Source: Planctomycetota bacterium (GTDB lineage Bacteria > Planctomycetota > Planctomycetia > Isosphaerales > Isosphaeraceae). From it: 64,000 bases of DNA. The stretch spans positions 24,743 through 88,742 of the forward strand of contig JAJYWB010000018.1 of assembly GCA_021791715.1 (NCBI GenBank), in the 5' to 3' direction. Both the position numbers and the translations under genes were made by a program. The notes below the pieces were generated by a model. The model saw only the letters and a program-made list of their open reading frames with translations. It was not told the origin of the DNA and did no database searches. Positions within the stretch are counted from its first letter, which is position 1. Each line of letters starts with the position of its first letter. Below are positions 10,858 to 19,783 of the stretch, in pieces.

Positions 10858-11277
10858 ATGAAACGTGTACTTGATACCAATATCTTGATCGCACATTTTC
10901 TCGCTCTTCGACCGCTCGCGGGAAAGGGAGCGAGCGACGCGGTATCGTCGGCGAGGAGGTTGATCGAGGATCGTGGAACAGACGAGATCGTTTCACCAGT
11001 CGAGGTCGAATTTTTATGCGGCGTGCTCGATCGTCACGAGATGAGGCTACGAGAGGCGTTCCTGAGCGTCTTTAAAGTAATCGATGAGCATTCGACGATA
11101 CCCAAGGATTGGTCCGAAGCCGCGAGGTACGCCAAGCATCCCGGTTTTCACGCGAGCCCGAGGGATCTCGGCGATTGTTTGGTATCGGCGATCGCCGATC
11201 GACTCGGACGAGAAGTGATCAGCGACGACAAGGGGCTTCATCGTCAACGAGGACGCACTCGACAAAAACGCCCTTAA
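10858..11277 (+). CDS. PIN-domain protein, VapC-like putative ribonuclease
   Basis: 139 aa. PIN-domain acidic residues are visible: Asp6 in VLDTNILI, Glu in SPVEVEFLCG, Asp in LGDCLVSAIADRLG and Asp in ISDDKGL. These match the Mg2+ site of VapC-type RNases, whose members cleave tRNA or rRNA. It starts three bases after the stop of the 154-aa gene upstream. The last residues (RQRGRTRQKRP) are very basic. If this is a toxin, the upstream gene is the candidate antitoxin. The PIN fold is fairly secure; the toxin role is inferred. Confidence 0.75.
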   Translation: MKRVLDTNILIAHFLALRPLAGKGASDAVSSARRLIEDRGTDEIVSPVEVEFLCGVLDRHEMRLREAFLSVFKVIDEHSTIPKDWSEAARYAKHPGFHASPRDLGDCLVSAIADRLGREVISDDKGLHRQRGRTRQKRP

Positions 11278-11354
11278 TCCCGGTCGACGAATACAGCGTC
11301 GAATCGCGGCATGTTAATCTGTCTGATTTTATGATCATGAATTAGGAGATTTTA

Positions 11355-12200
11355 ATGAAATTCGGCATGAATCTGTTGCTCTGGACGACCGAGGTTACCT
11401 CGGAGCACGACTCGGTTTTGGAGTCGATCAAGGGGATGGGTTTCGACGCGGTCGAGATCCCCGTGTTCAATCTCGACGATCGCGCTCCTTATGAAAGGCT
11501 GGGTCGCAAGCTTAAGGAATTGGGGCTGACCGCGACCGCGGTGACGGTGATGACCCCCGAGGCGAATCCGATTTCGCCCGATCCGGCGATCCGCGCCGCG
11601 GCGATCAAACGGCTCGACCGCGTTCTCGATTGCGCCTCGGCGTTCAACAGCGAGATCCTCTGCGGGCCTACGCATTCCGCGATCGGCTGCTTTTCAGGCC
11701 AAGGGCCGACCCAAGAGGAATTCCAACACGGCGTCGAAACGCTCCACGCCGTCGCCGAGCGAGCCAAGGTTTACGGAATTATGATCGCGGTCGAATACCT
11801 AAACCGGTTCGAGAATTATTTCCTCACGACCGCGGCCGATACGTCAAAATTCGTACGCGCGGTGAATCATCCTTATCTCAAGATGATGTACGACACGTTC
11901 CACGCGCATATCGAGGAGAAAAACCAGGCGAAGGCGATCGCCTCGTGCGCGGCGGAGACGATTCATGTTCACATCTCTGAGAACGACCGAGGCGTACCGG
12001 GAACGGGACAGATCGATTGGCAATCGGTGTTCTCGGGGCTCAAGAGTTCGGGCTTCGACTGTTATCTTACGATCGAGGCGTTCGGCCGGGCTCTCCCCGC
12101 GCTCGCCGCGGCGACTCGCGTTTGGCGCGATCTATTCGCCGATCCGCTCGAACTCTGCCGCGACGGTCTCGCATTCACCAAGAGTAAGGTAAAAGCGTGA
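11355..12200 (+). CDS. sugar isomerase/epimerase (D-tagatose 3-epimerase-like)
   Basis: 281-aa TIM-barrel protein with features of the D-tagatose/D-allulose 3-epimerase group: MKFGMNLLLWT at the first strand, CGPTHSAIG, AVEYLNRFENYFLTT (metal-ligand Glu), MMYDTFHAHIEE (Asp/His ligands), HVHISENDRGVPGTG, and a late YLTIEAFG Glu. These fit the Mn2+ site formed by two Glu, Asp and His in that family. It likely epimerises C3 of a keto-hexose. The ribosome site AGGAGATTTTA is strong. It ends the sugar-gene run before the repeat region. The exact sugar is unknown. Confidence 0.82.
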   Translation: MKFGMNLLLWTTEVTSEHDSVLESIKGMGFDAVEIPVFNLDDRAPYERLGRKLKELGLTATAVTVMTPEANPISPDPAIRAAAIKRLDRVLDCASAFNSEILCGPTHSAIGCFSGQGPTQEEFQHGVETLHAVAERAKVYGIMIAVEYLNRFENYFLTTAADTSKFVRAVNHPYLKMMYDTFHAHIEEKNQAKAIASCAAETIHVHISENDRGVPGTGQIDWQSVFSGLKSSGFDCYLTIEAFGRALPALAAATRVWRDLFADPLELCRDGLAFTKSKVKA

Positions 12201-12299
12201 GCGAGAGATTATAGAATCGATCCGGAAAGCGATCCGCGAATACGGAGGGCTTTGAGGGCGAACTCAAATTCGGCGTCGACACATAATTGGAATCCGATC

Positions 12300-13447
12300 A
12301 CAATTTTGGGAGGGCGGAACGAATTTGGAGCGCGATCCGATTTTGGGAGCGCGGAACCAATTTGGGAGGGCGAACCTCCTGGTGAGCCGTTTTCTTATAT
12401 TCTCTATTCTTCACGGCAAAACATCTTGATCGTCGGCTTGTATGAAAAGAGGCTCACCGGGAGGTTCGCCCTCCCAATCAGAATAAATCGACATCTACAT
12501 ATTTAATGCATGTCAGTTAGTTTAATTTATTAATTGGCGCCGAAACCGGCAAAATCGAGCCGATTGCGATTCGTGCGCGGTTCCTGATAGCCTCTCGGAG
12601 GGGCCCTTGGCTGGAGATTCCGCTGGTTCACTTCTCCCTTTGGGAGAAGTCGTCGCGGAGCGACGGATGAGGGGTTGATTGATCGGATGATTCGCCGGTT
12701 GAAAAAGCCCTCACCCGGCCTTCGGCCGGCCTCTCCCAAAGGGAGAGGCTTACTTTCACAACGATTCGATGCGATGAATCCGCGTGTATATGTTTTGATC
12801 ATTCGGAAGGGAGCGCCCGTTCGAGAGGGCGAACTCTTACGCGGGGCGGTCTCTTATGGGAGGGCGAACCTCTTGGTGAGCCGTTTTCTTATATTCTCTA
12901 TTCTTCACGGCAAAACATCTTGAACGACGGCTTGTATGAAAAGAGGCTCACCGGGAGGTTCGCCCTCCCAATCAGAATAAATCGACATCTACATATTTAA
13001 TGCATGTAAGTTAGTTTAATTTATTAATTGGCGCCGAAACCGGTAAAATCGAGCCGATTGCGATTCGTGCGCGGTTCCTGATAGCCTCTCGGAGGGGCCC
13101 TTGGCTGGAGATTCCGCTGGTTCACTTCTCCCTTTGGGAGAAGTCGTCGCGGAGCGACGGATGAGGGGTTGATTGATCGGATGATTCGCCGGTTGAAAAA
13201 GCCCTCACCCGGCCTTCGGCCGGCCTCTCCCAAAGGGAGAGGCTTACTTTCACAACGATTCGATGCGATGAATCCGCGTGTATATGTTTTGATCATTCGG
13301 AAGGGAGCGCCCGTTCGAGAGGGCGAACTCTTACGCGGGGCGGTCTCTTATGGGAGGGCGAACCTCCTGGTGAGCCGTTTCTTATATTCTCTATTCTTCA
13401 CAGCAAAACATCTTGATCGTCGGCTCGTCTGAAATAAGCTCACCGCG
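12300..13447. repeat. 494-bp tandem duplication of hairpin repeats
   Basis: Two near-identical units begin at 12364 and 12858 (offset 494), and a third, decayed start lies at 13352. Each opens with a 112-bp element (12364-12475, 12858-12969) bounded by inverted arms beginning GGGAGGGCGAACCTCC and ending in the reverse complement. Each also carries a second hairpin family with ACTTCTCCCTTTGGGAGAAGT-like arms and a CCTCTCCCAAAGGGAGAGG arm. Copies differ at only a few positions. The left flank at 12302-12363 resembles, in reverse, the flank of the repeats near 63650. Frames within it, including the 90-aa pair at 12530-12802 and 13024-13296, are repeat-derived and not genes. Confidence 0.9.
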
Positions 13448-13478
13448 ATGTTATCGATCCAAATGATCATTCAGGCGC

Positions 13479-13503
13479 CGGATGAGCGGATATCGCTCAT
13501 CCG
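13479..13503 (-). terminator. hairpin after the GH32 gene
   Basis: Perfect 10-bp stem, CGGATGAGCG at 13479-13488 with CGCTCATCCG at 13494-13503 and a 5-base loop. It lies about 20 bases beyond the GH32 stop on the minus strand. No strong T-tract follows, so termination by this hairpin is plausible but not certain. Confidence 0.5.
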
Positions 13504-13521
13504 ACGCTCTCCCTCGGCGCG

Positions 13522-15705
13522 TTATTTTTTCGGCCAAATCGATTTCAATTCGTGGATCTCGGCGGAAAGAATTTTCGCCGCTCCGCCGATCGTGCGCAAC
13601 GACACCATGCGATCGTCGGCTGCGGGGGCGATCGCCTGCGGCACGTAACAGAGACCGTCGGACGCGAAAATCTCGATCCCGTTGCGATCCGCGAGAGCGA
13701 TCAAGCGCTGCCTGCCGCCGAGCAAAGGAGCGGGAGCGTCGATTTCGTTGACCCACAATCGCTGCTTCTTAACGTCGTACCGAATCGATACCCCGCGCAC
13801 TTTTAAATCGACCTCGGCCGCTTCAAACGGCTCGAACTCGATCCGGGCGTCGATCAACTCGCCTCGAAAAGTATCGGTTGGATTCAGATCACCAGGATTG
13901 AGTGTGAATGAATCAAATCGGCTCGATTTCACCCGCAACGATTCGATCTCTCGAACGGGAGTGTAACTCAACCGAGGTCCCGCGGGCGTGTTCATCAGTT
14001 TGAGTTCGAGAGGTACCGTCATCGATTGATTGAAATTCATTCCGGGAGAATTCGTTTGAAACCAGCCGATCATGATCCTCCTGCCGTCGGTCTCGGGGAT
14101 GTCCGAGAACGTCTGAGCCGCGTAGAACCCCCGGCCGCGCGTGCCTTTAAGCTTGGGAGTCTCGGGGATAAACGTCGAACCGTCGAATTCGCCCAACATG
14201 TAATCCGAATCGGCCGCGGTAAGCACCCACTTGACGTTCGAGGGGTCGCCTTCGACCTTAAGCGGGAACATGTCGGGACATTCAAAAAATCCCTCGATCC
14301 GTCCCGTGATCGTCCAGTTTTTCATATCCGTAGACGTTAAAAAATGGATCGTATGCACGACTCCTTTTTTAGCCGGATCGTTCGCCGCAGAGGCGGGAAC
14401 TCCGACATAAAGCGCCGTAACCCATTTTTGTGTCGGCGCGTGCCAAAAAACTTTGGGGTCGCGATCGCCGCCGTCGCCGATCGTCTTTATAATCGGATTG
14501 TTTTGATATTTATCAAAATGCAAACCGTCGACGCTCGACGCGAGACACTGAACGCTTTTATCGCTCGCCGCGGTGTAAACGAGGATGAGAGCGGGGTTCT
14601 CGACCGTCCCGAATCCGCTCGTCGCGTTCCGGTCGACCGCGGCCGATCCCGAAAACATCGCGCCGAGCTTATCGGGATAAAGCGCGATCGGTTCCTCACG
14701 CCAATGAATCATATCCTTACTAATCGCGTGGCCCCAATGCATGTTCCCCCATTTCACCCCGTAAGGGTTAAACTGAAAGAACATATGATATTCTCCGCGA
14801 TAATAAACGAGCCCGTTGGGATCGTTATTCCAGCCGAATTTCGGCGAGAAATGGAATTGAGGGCGGAGCGGTTCGTCGTAAAGATCGGCGGAATTTTTCA
14901 AAGCGTCGGCCTGATCGATCGACGAGAGAAACCTGGAGTCGTCTTTCGTTTTATCGATCCGAATCGTGAGCGTCTTCCCCCTCCATTGCGAGACGTCGAG
15001 GGGAGCCTTCCAATCGGCTTCGCCGTCCGCCGCCTCGATTTCGAACGAGCGAACCTCGGCGCCGTTCGCGAACACTGTCGCGCGACGAATCGGAGCGCCG
15101 TTCTTCACAGGAAAGAATAGCCAGGGATGTTCAATACGAATATCACGCGTCGCGTCGACGACGATCGAAGGCGCGTGATCGGCGAGTTCGAACTGATCGA
15201 CGAGGATATGTCCCCACGATCCTTTCGCCAGGTCGACGACGCGGATTCGAGCCGTTTTTCCGGCGAATTCGGCGACGTCGAACCGAGCGGGCTCGAGAAC
15301 CTCGCTCCCTCCCGGCTTCGCGGCTTCGGGATATTTGCGGACGACGATTCCGTCGATCGTCAATTCGACGCGGCAATCGGCGCCGAATCCCCCTCCGACC
15401 AAAAACTTAAGATATTTACGATTGATCGTAAAAAAAGGGGATTCGATCGAACCCGTCGTGTCGTCGCCGTTGTGAAAACTGTTCGCGAGGCGTTTTCCCT
15501 GATAACCGACGACCGCCATCTGGCTCGGTTCGGCGCCCTCCGAAGGCGCCGCGCCGAACGCCTCGCCGACGACGGTCCAATCGCCGTATGTCGCCGATTC
15601 GAAATCGGCCAGGACGACCTTGGGTCGATCCTCCGCCGAGACCGCGACCGAGAAACAGATCGCGCAACTCATCATCACGAATGAGATTCGCTTGAACATA
15701 CGCAT
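13522..15705 (-). CDS. GH32 family glycoside hydrolase (levanase/invertase-like), secreted
   Basis: 727 aa from the ATG at 15705, which follows AAAGGAG; the frame continues to 15735. A signal peptide (FKRISFVMMSCAICFSVAVSA) is evident. An unusual N-terminal region of about 260 residues, beta-rich by eye, precedes the five-bladed GH32 catalytic domain. Catalytic motifs: WNNDPNG at 292-298 (nucleophile Asp295), RDPKVFW (transition-state stabiliser) and ECPDMF (acid/base Glu). The family releases fructose from levan, inulin or sucrose. It is the last gene of the kinase-symporter-DUF4432 operon, which would import and phosphorylate the product. The exact polymer is unknown. Confidence 0.9.
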   Translation of the reverse strand: MRMFKRISFVMMSCAICFSVAVSAEDRPKVVLADFESATYGDWTVVGEAFGAAPSEGAEPSQMAVVGYQGKRLANSFHNGDDTTGSIESPFFTINRKYLKFLVGGGFGADCRVELTIDGIVVRKYPEAAKPGGSEVLEPARFDVAEFAGKTARIRVVDLAKGSWGHILVDQFELADHAPSIVVDATRDIRIEHPWLFFPVKNGAPIRRATVFANGAEVRSFEIEAADGEADWKAPLDVSQWRGKTLTIRIDKTKDDSRFLSSIDQADALKNSADLYDEPLRPQFHFSPKFGWNNDPNGLVYYRGEYHMFFQFNPYGVKWGNMHWGHAISKDMIHWREEPIALYPDKLGAMFSGSAAVDRNATSGFGTVENPALILVYTAASDKSVQCLASSVDGLHFDKYQNNPIIKTIGDGGDRDPKVFWHAPTQKWVTALYVGVPASAANDPAKKGVVHTIHFLTSTDMKNWTITGRIEGFFECPDMFPLKVEGDPSNVKWVLTAADSDYMLGEFDGSTFIPETPKLKGTRGRGFYAAQTFSDIPETDGRRIMIGWFQTNSPGMNFNQSMTVPLELKLMNTPAGPRLSYTPVREIESLRVKSSRFDSFTLNPGDLNPTDTFRGELIDARIEFEPFEAAEVDLKVRGVSIRYDVKKQRLWVNEIDAPAPLLGGRQRLIALADRNGIEIFASDGLCYVPQAIAPAADDRMVSLRTIGGAAKILSAEIHELKSIWPKK

Positions 15706-15826
15706 GATCGCTCCTTTATCAAGATGCCGTATCAATGAAATTTCATCGATGAACTCTTGGATTTTCGATCGGCCGGCGGTTCGAATCGGCGCGTCGTTTC
15801 ACCTCATTCGAACGAATTCGCTCGGC

Positions 15827-17095
15827 TTAATCGATCGGTTCGGGCGTTTTTTCGACGATCGGTTTGCGATCGCCCTGGATCGCCTTGATCCGCGCGGCCT
15901 GGGATTCGACCTCGGCCTCGCCGACATGCACCGCGTAATCGATCGCGAACGTTCGGCTCGCCCCCGCGGCGAGCCTGGGAACGCGACCGCGTGCGCGTTC
16001 GACGCGTCGATTGTGCGGGAAACCCGTTCCGGGCTCGATCCCCGTCACGTATCCCTCGCGTTCGGCGTTCGTGTTCTTCCACAACGTTAAATAAGGCAAT
16101 TCTTTGATATGAAACGAGACCGACGCGGCGCGATCGCCGCGCGCGTTCTTAAGCAGCGCCGTCGTCCGACCTTCGCCGTCGGCCGCGGGCTTGATTTTAT
16201 ACACCTGTTCAATGAAGCCGAGTTTGGGCGCGGGGTATTTATCGAATCCGGCGATCCCCTCGGCGGCGTGCGCGTTGAACGGGGTGATTCGCTCGATCGG
16301 AACGAGAACGGTCGCACCCTCCTCGAGCAACGGAGCGCCGAAATTGGTGTGATAGAGGATCTGGAATTCTTGCTCGCCGGCGCCTTGATTGGTGATCGTA
16401 TCCGATATTCGAAATATGTTCGATCCAGGTTCGGTGGATAAATCGGTCCAAAGTTCGAGTTTAGGTCCGTAAAACATGCGTTCGTCGACACGCCCACGCA
16501 CGTGGATGCGATAGGGAGGATCGCGATCGACCGAGATTTCAACCTCGCTCGCGGGGATGTTGGCGATTTTTCCGTGGAGCGTCAGATCGAGCGTCGCCTC
16601 TTCGCCCACGTTGTTGACGAAGCGATCGGCGCCGGGATGTCCGCTCCATTCAAGGCCGCAGCGGCAAAGAAATTCGTTGAACCCCTCGAGCCAACCGAGC
16701 CCTCCCCGGCTTTGAAGGTCGATAAATCGGGGGTCGATGATCTCTTTAACGGGCGAATCCCAGCCGAGACGAACGTCGCCGAACTTGGCCCAAAGAATCC
16801 CCATTCCTCGCGTGGGGCAGATCGCGATCTGAAGTTTTCCGTTATCGATCACGATCAGATCGACCCCCTCCTGCTTGCCGCCCCGGAGGGTCGATTTCTT
16901 GATCGACCAATCGATCGGGCATCGCGGGGTCGCCTCGCGCGAATCAATTTCAAAATGATCGATCTTGACGTTCCGAGCGGAACTTGTCAATACATGAATA
17001 TGCGAGCTTTTTTCCGCGGGCTCGGCGGATCGCGCGGGAGCGGCGAACGCGAGAGCGAGACCGAGCGCAAGAGCCGGCGATATCGTATCCGACAT
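15827..17095 (-). CDS. DUF4432 family protein, aldose-1-epimerase-like, exported
   Basis: 422 aa from the ATG at 17095, which has GGAGG seven bases ahead; the frame extends to 17197. An N-terminal signal peptide (ALALGLALAFAAPARSA) indicates export. The body matches DUF4432, a galactose-mutarotase-like beta-sandwich family: PTRGMGILWAKFGDVRLGWDSP, EGFNEFLCRCGLEW and, later, YHTNFGAPLLEEGA. In a fructan operon it might catalyse anomeric mutarotation of released sugar before uptake; that is an inference, since no reaction is established for the family as far as I know. Gaps of 121 and 166 bases separate it from GH32 and the symporter. Confidence 0.8.
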   Translation of the reverse strand: MSDTISPALALGLALAFAAPARSAEPAEKSSHIHVLTSSARNVKIDHFEIDSREATPRCPIDWSIKKSTLRGGKQEGVDLIVIDNGKLQIAICPTRGMGILWAKFGDVRLGWDSPVKEIIDPRFIDLQSRGGLGWLEGFNEFLCRCGLEWSGHPGADRFVNNVGEEATLDLTLHGKIANIPASEVEISVDRDPPYRIHVRGRVDERMFYGPKLELWTDLSTEPGSNIFRISDTITNQGAGEQEFQILYHTNFGAPLLEEGATVLVPIERITPFNAHAAEGIAGFDKYPAPKLGFIEQVYKIKPAADGEGRTTALLKNARGDRAASVSFHIKELPYLTLWKNTNAEREGYVTGIEPGTGFPHNRRVERARGRVPRLAAGASRTFAIDYAVHVGEAEVESQAARIKAIQGDRKPIVEKTPEPID

Positions 17096-17261
17096 ATTCG
17101 TTCCTCCAAAAATGAGATCGGTTTCTGTTCGATCGGTCGCGTCGATCGCTCCTCCCGTGGAGAAATCAACCTCGTCGATATCGGATCCGTCGAGCATCGA
17201 TTAACTCCCTCATCATGGCGATGTCTTTCGTGAATCTCTCATAAATAATGATATCGTTTTT

Positions 17262-18677
17262 TCAGTGACCGATCGCTTTGGGAATTCCGCTCATCGTTTT
17301 ATGTCCGCTGAGCACCGGCCAAAAAAATCCGTAAGCCCCGACGATTGCAAAACAGATCGCGGGGACGATGAAGCCGCGCGAAAGATCGTACTTGTCCGCG
17401 ACCTCGCCCATCAATTTGGGCAAGAGCGCTCCTCCCATGATCGCCATAACGATAAACGACGACGCCTTTTTGGCGCCCCGACCGAGCCCGAAAATCCCCA
17501 ATGCGAAAATCGTCGGAAACATAATTGACATAAAGAAATATGTTAGAAATACACTTACGACCGACGCCCATCCGAGTTTGAGGAAGATCACCAAACAAAG
17601 CGCAGCGTCGACCGCTCCGTATATACCTAGCAAATAGTGCGCCGCGGCTTTTTTGAGGATCGCCGTGCCGCTGAATCGGCCGACGAGGAAGCAGAGAAAG
17701 CCGACCGACGCCAGCGTGGCCGCGCCTTTATCACTGATCACTGTCGATCCGTCGTGACGAATCTCGAACCAGCCCGAGGCGTTTTCGCCCGCCCAGGAGG
17801 TCGGGATCGGCGGCGTTTGAGACGTCATGTAATTGAGAAAAAAGCTGAAAATGCCCGCCTGCGCCCCGACATAAAGAAATTGCGCGGCGACCGCCGCGGC
17901 GAAATGAGGCCGTCGCCAGATCGAATGAGAGACGTCGGGAGTCGTATCGTCAAGATGATAATCGTCTTCCATTTTGATATCGGGAACCTCCGCGAAGAGG
18001 AAGATCAACGCGAGGACGACGACGACGATTCCGATCGCGGCGTACGGGATCCACAAATTCGCGGAACCCGTGCTCTCACCCGCTGCGTTTTTCGAATAAA
18101 AGAAAATTCCTCCGGCGATCGGCCCCAACAACAGTCCTACACCGTTGCACGATTGAGCCAGATTGATGCGAGTCGCGGCGAATTCGAGCGGCCCCAGAAC
18201 GGTCGTATACGGATTGGCGATCGTTTCGAGAAACGTCAGCCCCGCGGCGATCACGCTCACTCCAAGCAAAAAAGCCCAGAACGATTCGATCCTTGTCGCG
18301 GGAATGAACCAGAATCCCCCCGCGGCGACGATCAGAAGACCGGTGACGATCCCCGCCTTGTAACCGAGCTTCGTCGCCAACCACCCCGCGGGTAACGCCA
18401 TCAAAAAATAACCAAGATAGTGCGCGAACTGAACCCACGCCGATTGCGCCAAAGAAAGATGAAGCTCTCTTTGAAAGTGCTTGTCCATCACGTCGATCAT
18501 GCCGTTGCAAAAACCCCAAAGCGCGAACAATAAAACAAGCAAAATGAATGTGAAAAACACGTTCTTGCCGTCGGGCGTGACGAACATTCGCGGTTCGGCC
18601 GCCGAGGCGCCGCGAGAGACCGTGCGAGAGTTTTGATCCGAATCGGGTGAAGTTGATTCATTCTTTTGATTCTTCAT
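17262..18677 (-). CDS. FHS-family sugar:H+ symporter (FucP-like)
   Basis: 471 aa from the ATG at 18677 (the frame extends to 18755), with about 12 hydrophobic segments. FucP-like features: FALWGFCNGMIDVMDKHFQ in TM1, the YFLMALPAGWLATKLGYK loop, ETIANPY in TM5 and the NLAQSCNGVGLLLGP helix. The family imports fucose, glucose or fructose with protons. The start codon overlaps the stop of the kinase gene by four bases (ATGA), so the two are translationally coupled. This context suggests fructose as substrate. A charged 45-residue N-terminal extension precedes TM1. Confidence 0.88.
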   Translation of the reverse strand: MKNQKNESTSPDSDQNSRTVSRGASAAEPRMFVTPDGKNVFFTFILLVLLFALWGFCNGMIDVMDKHFQRELHLSLAQSAWVQFAHYLGYFLMALPAGWLATKLGYKAGIVTGLLIVAAGGFWFIPATRIESFWAFLLGVSVIAAGLTFLETIANPYTTVLGPLEFAATRINLAQSCNGVGLLLGPIAGGIFFYSKNAAGESTGSANLWIPYAAIGIVVVVLALIFLFAEVPDIKMEDDYHLDDTTPDVSHSIWRRPHFAAAVAAQFLYVGAQAGIFSFFLNYMTSQTPPIPTSWAGENASGWFEIRHDGSTVISDKGAATLASVGFLCFLVGRFSGTAILKKAAAHYLLGIYGAVDAALCLVIFLKLGWASVVSVFLTYFFMSIMFPTIFALGIFGLGRGAKKASSFIVMAIMGGALLPKLMGEVADKYDLSRGFIVPAICFAIVGAYGFFWPVLSGHKTMSGIPKAIGH

Positions 18678-19579
18678 AGTGAAAACTCCCGCCGCGTCGT
18701 GTCGGGTCGTTTGAGAGAATCGGGGAGATCGGGCGTTCCGCCGGGTTGAGAACAAACGAAAGCCGCGACCGCTCCCGAGTGGCGATGGATTTCGTCGAGC
18801 GGGCGATTGTTGAGGAAGCCGATCGCGAGCGCCGCGGTGAAGGAATCTCCCGCGCCGATGGTATCGCGAACCGCGACGGGTCGACCGGGGAGATCGGACC
18901 AGCGACCGGCTGCGAAAAGGAGGCTGCCGTCGGCGCCTCGCGTGAGCGCGACGGCTTTGAGCCCGAAGCGACGCGACAATTCCTCGATCGTTTCACGCGT
19001 CCCGTCGCCAAGGCCGAACATCGCGGCGATCTCGGTAAGTTCCTCATCGTTCAACTTAAGAACGTCGCATAATTCGAGAGCCTCGGCAATTACATCGGGG
19101 TATACGAAGGGATGACGTAAGTTCACATCAAAGATTCGGATCGCCCGGGGACTCGTGTGGGATACGAGTTTAGCGATCGCTCGGCGAGCGGTTTCGCTTC
19201 GGAGCGCGAGACTGCCGAAACAGACCGCGTCGGCGGAACGAGCCGCGGCGAGTCCCGCGTCGTCGGCGGTGATTCGGTCCCACGCGACATCCTCACGGAT
19301 CGTATAACGCGGCACACCGGCTTCGGATAGCTCGACGTCGACGGTACCGGTCGGACGATCGGAGTCGATCTGGATCGTCTCGGTGGGCGATCCGCCGGCT
19401 CGAAACCGATCGAGCACCAATCGCCCCAATTCGTCGTCGCCGACGCGTGTGATCAAGCGCGCCTCCGCGCCGAGCGCACGACAATGGAAGGCGAAATTAG
19501 CGGGCGCTCCACCGAGTTGCATGCCCGTGGGGAGGAGATCCCAAAGGATTTCGCCCAACGCGAGAACCTGAAAGCTCAT
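18674..19579 (-). CDS. PfkB-family carbohydrate kinase, probable fructokinase
   Basis: 301 aa. PfkB signatures: GGAPANFAFH at 23-32, RVGDDELGR, FDVNLRHPF, KLNDEE and DTIGAGDSFTAA, with catalytic base Asp245. Its layout matches bacterial fructokinases producing fructose-6-phosphate. It is the first gene of the operon, overlaps the symporter gene by four bases, and is divergent from the regulator gene at 19784. The 204-base intergenic region with the bipartite element (19702-19767) presumably controls both directions. Fructose specificity is inferred from the neighbouring GH32 enzyme. Confidence 0.88.
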   Translation of the reverse strand: MSFQVLALGEILWDLLPTGMQLGGAPANFAFHCRALGAEARLITRVGDDELGRLVLDRFRAGGSPTETIQIDSDRPTGTVDVELSEAGVPRYTIREDVAWDRITADDAGLAAARSADAVCFGSLALRSETARRAIAKLVSHTSPRAIRIFDVNLRHPFVYPDVIAEALELCDVLKLNDEELTEIAAMFGLGDGTRETIEELSRRFGLKAVALTRGADGSLLFAAGRWSDLPGRPVAVRDTIGAGDSFTAALAIGFLNNRPLDEIHRHSGAVAAFVCSQPGGTPDLPDSLKRPDTTRREFSL

Positions 19580-19701
19580 GATTTAGCCTCGCATGATCAA
19601 CCGCTCGGCCGACGCGGCTTTTTCACCCACGCGCGATACGTCCGAACACAACCTCGCTTACGCTTGATGATTCCGCCCACACGACGCCCGAGGGAAGATT
19701 C

Positions 19702-19767
19702 GTACTGACAATATTGCGATATTTGGGTTGCAATCGCCAGACAATTTTGTAAGAATCCTGTCATTAC
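19702..19767. promoter_or_regulatory. bipartite operator-like element, copy A
   Basis: GTACTGACA at 19702-19710 and TGTCATTAC at 19759-19767 form inverted half sites, since the reverse complement of the second is GTAATGACA, with 48 bases between. The same half sites with exactly the same spacing recur at 23003-23068, and parts of the interior match too (ACAATAT then GCGA after the first half; TTCCTG or ATCCTG before the second). It sits 16 bases before the regulator ATG and about 120 bases before the fructokinase start, fitting an autoregulatory operator. The identity of the binding protein is inferred. Confidence 0.65.
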
Positions 19768-19783
19768 ATTGTTCCCTGTTGTC

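Noticed and set aside
12530..13296. Two identical 90-aa frames at 12530-12802 and 13024-13296
   Set aside because: They lie within the 494-bp duplicated repeat and translate the palindromes.
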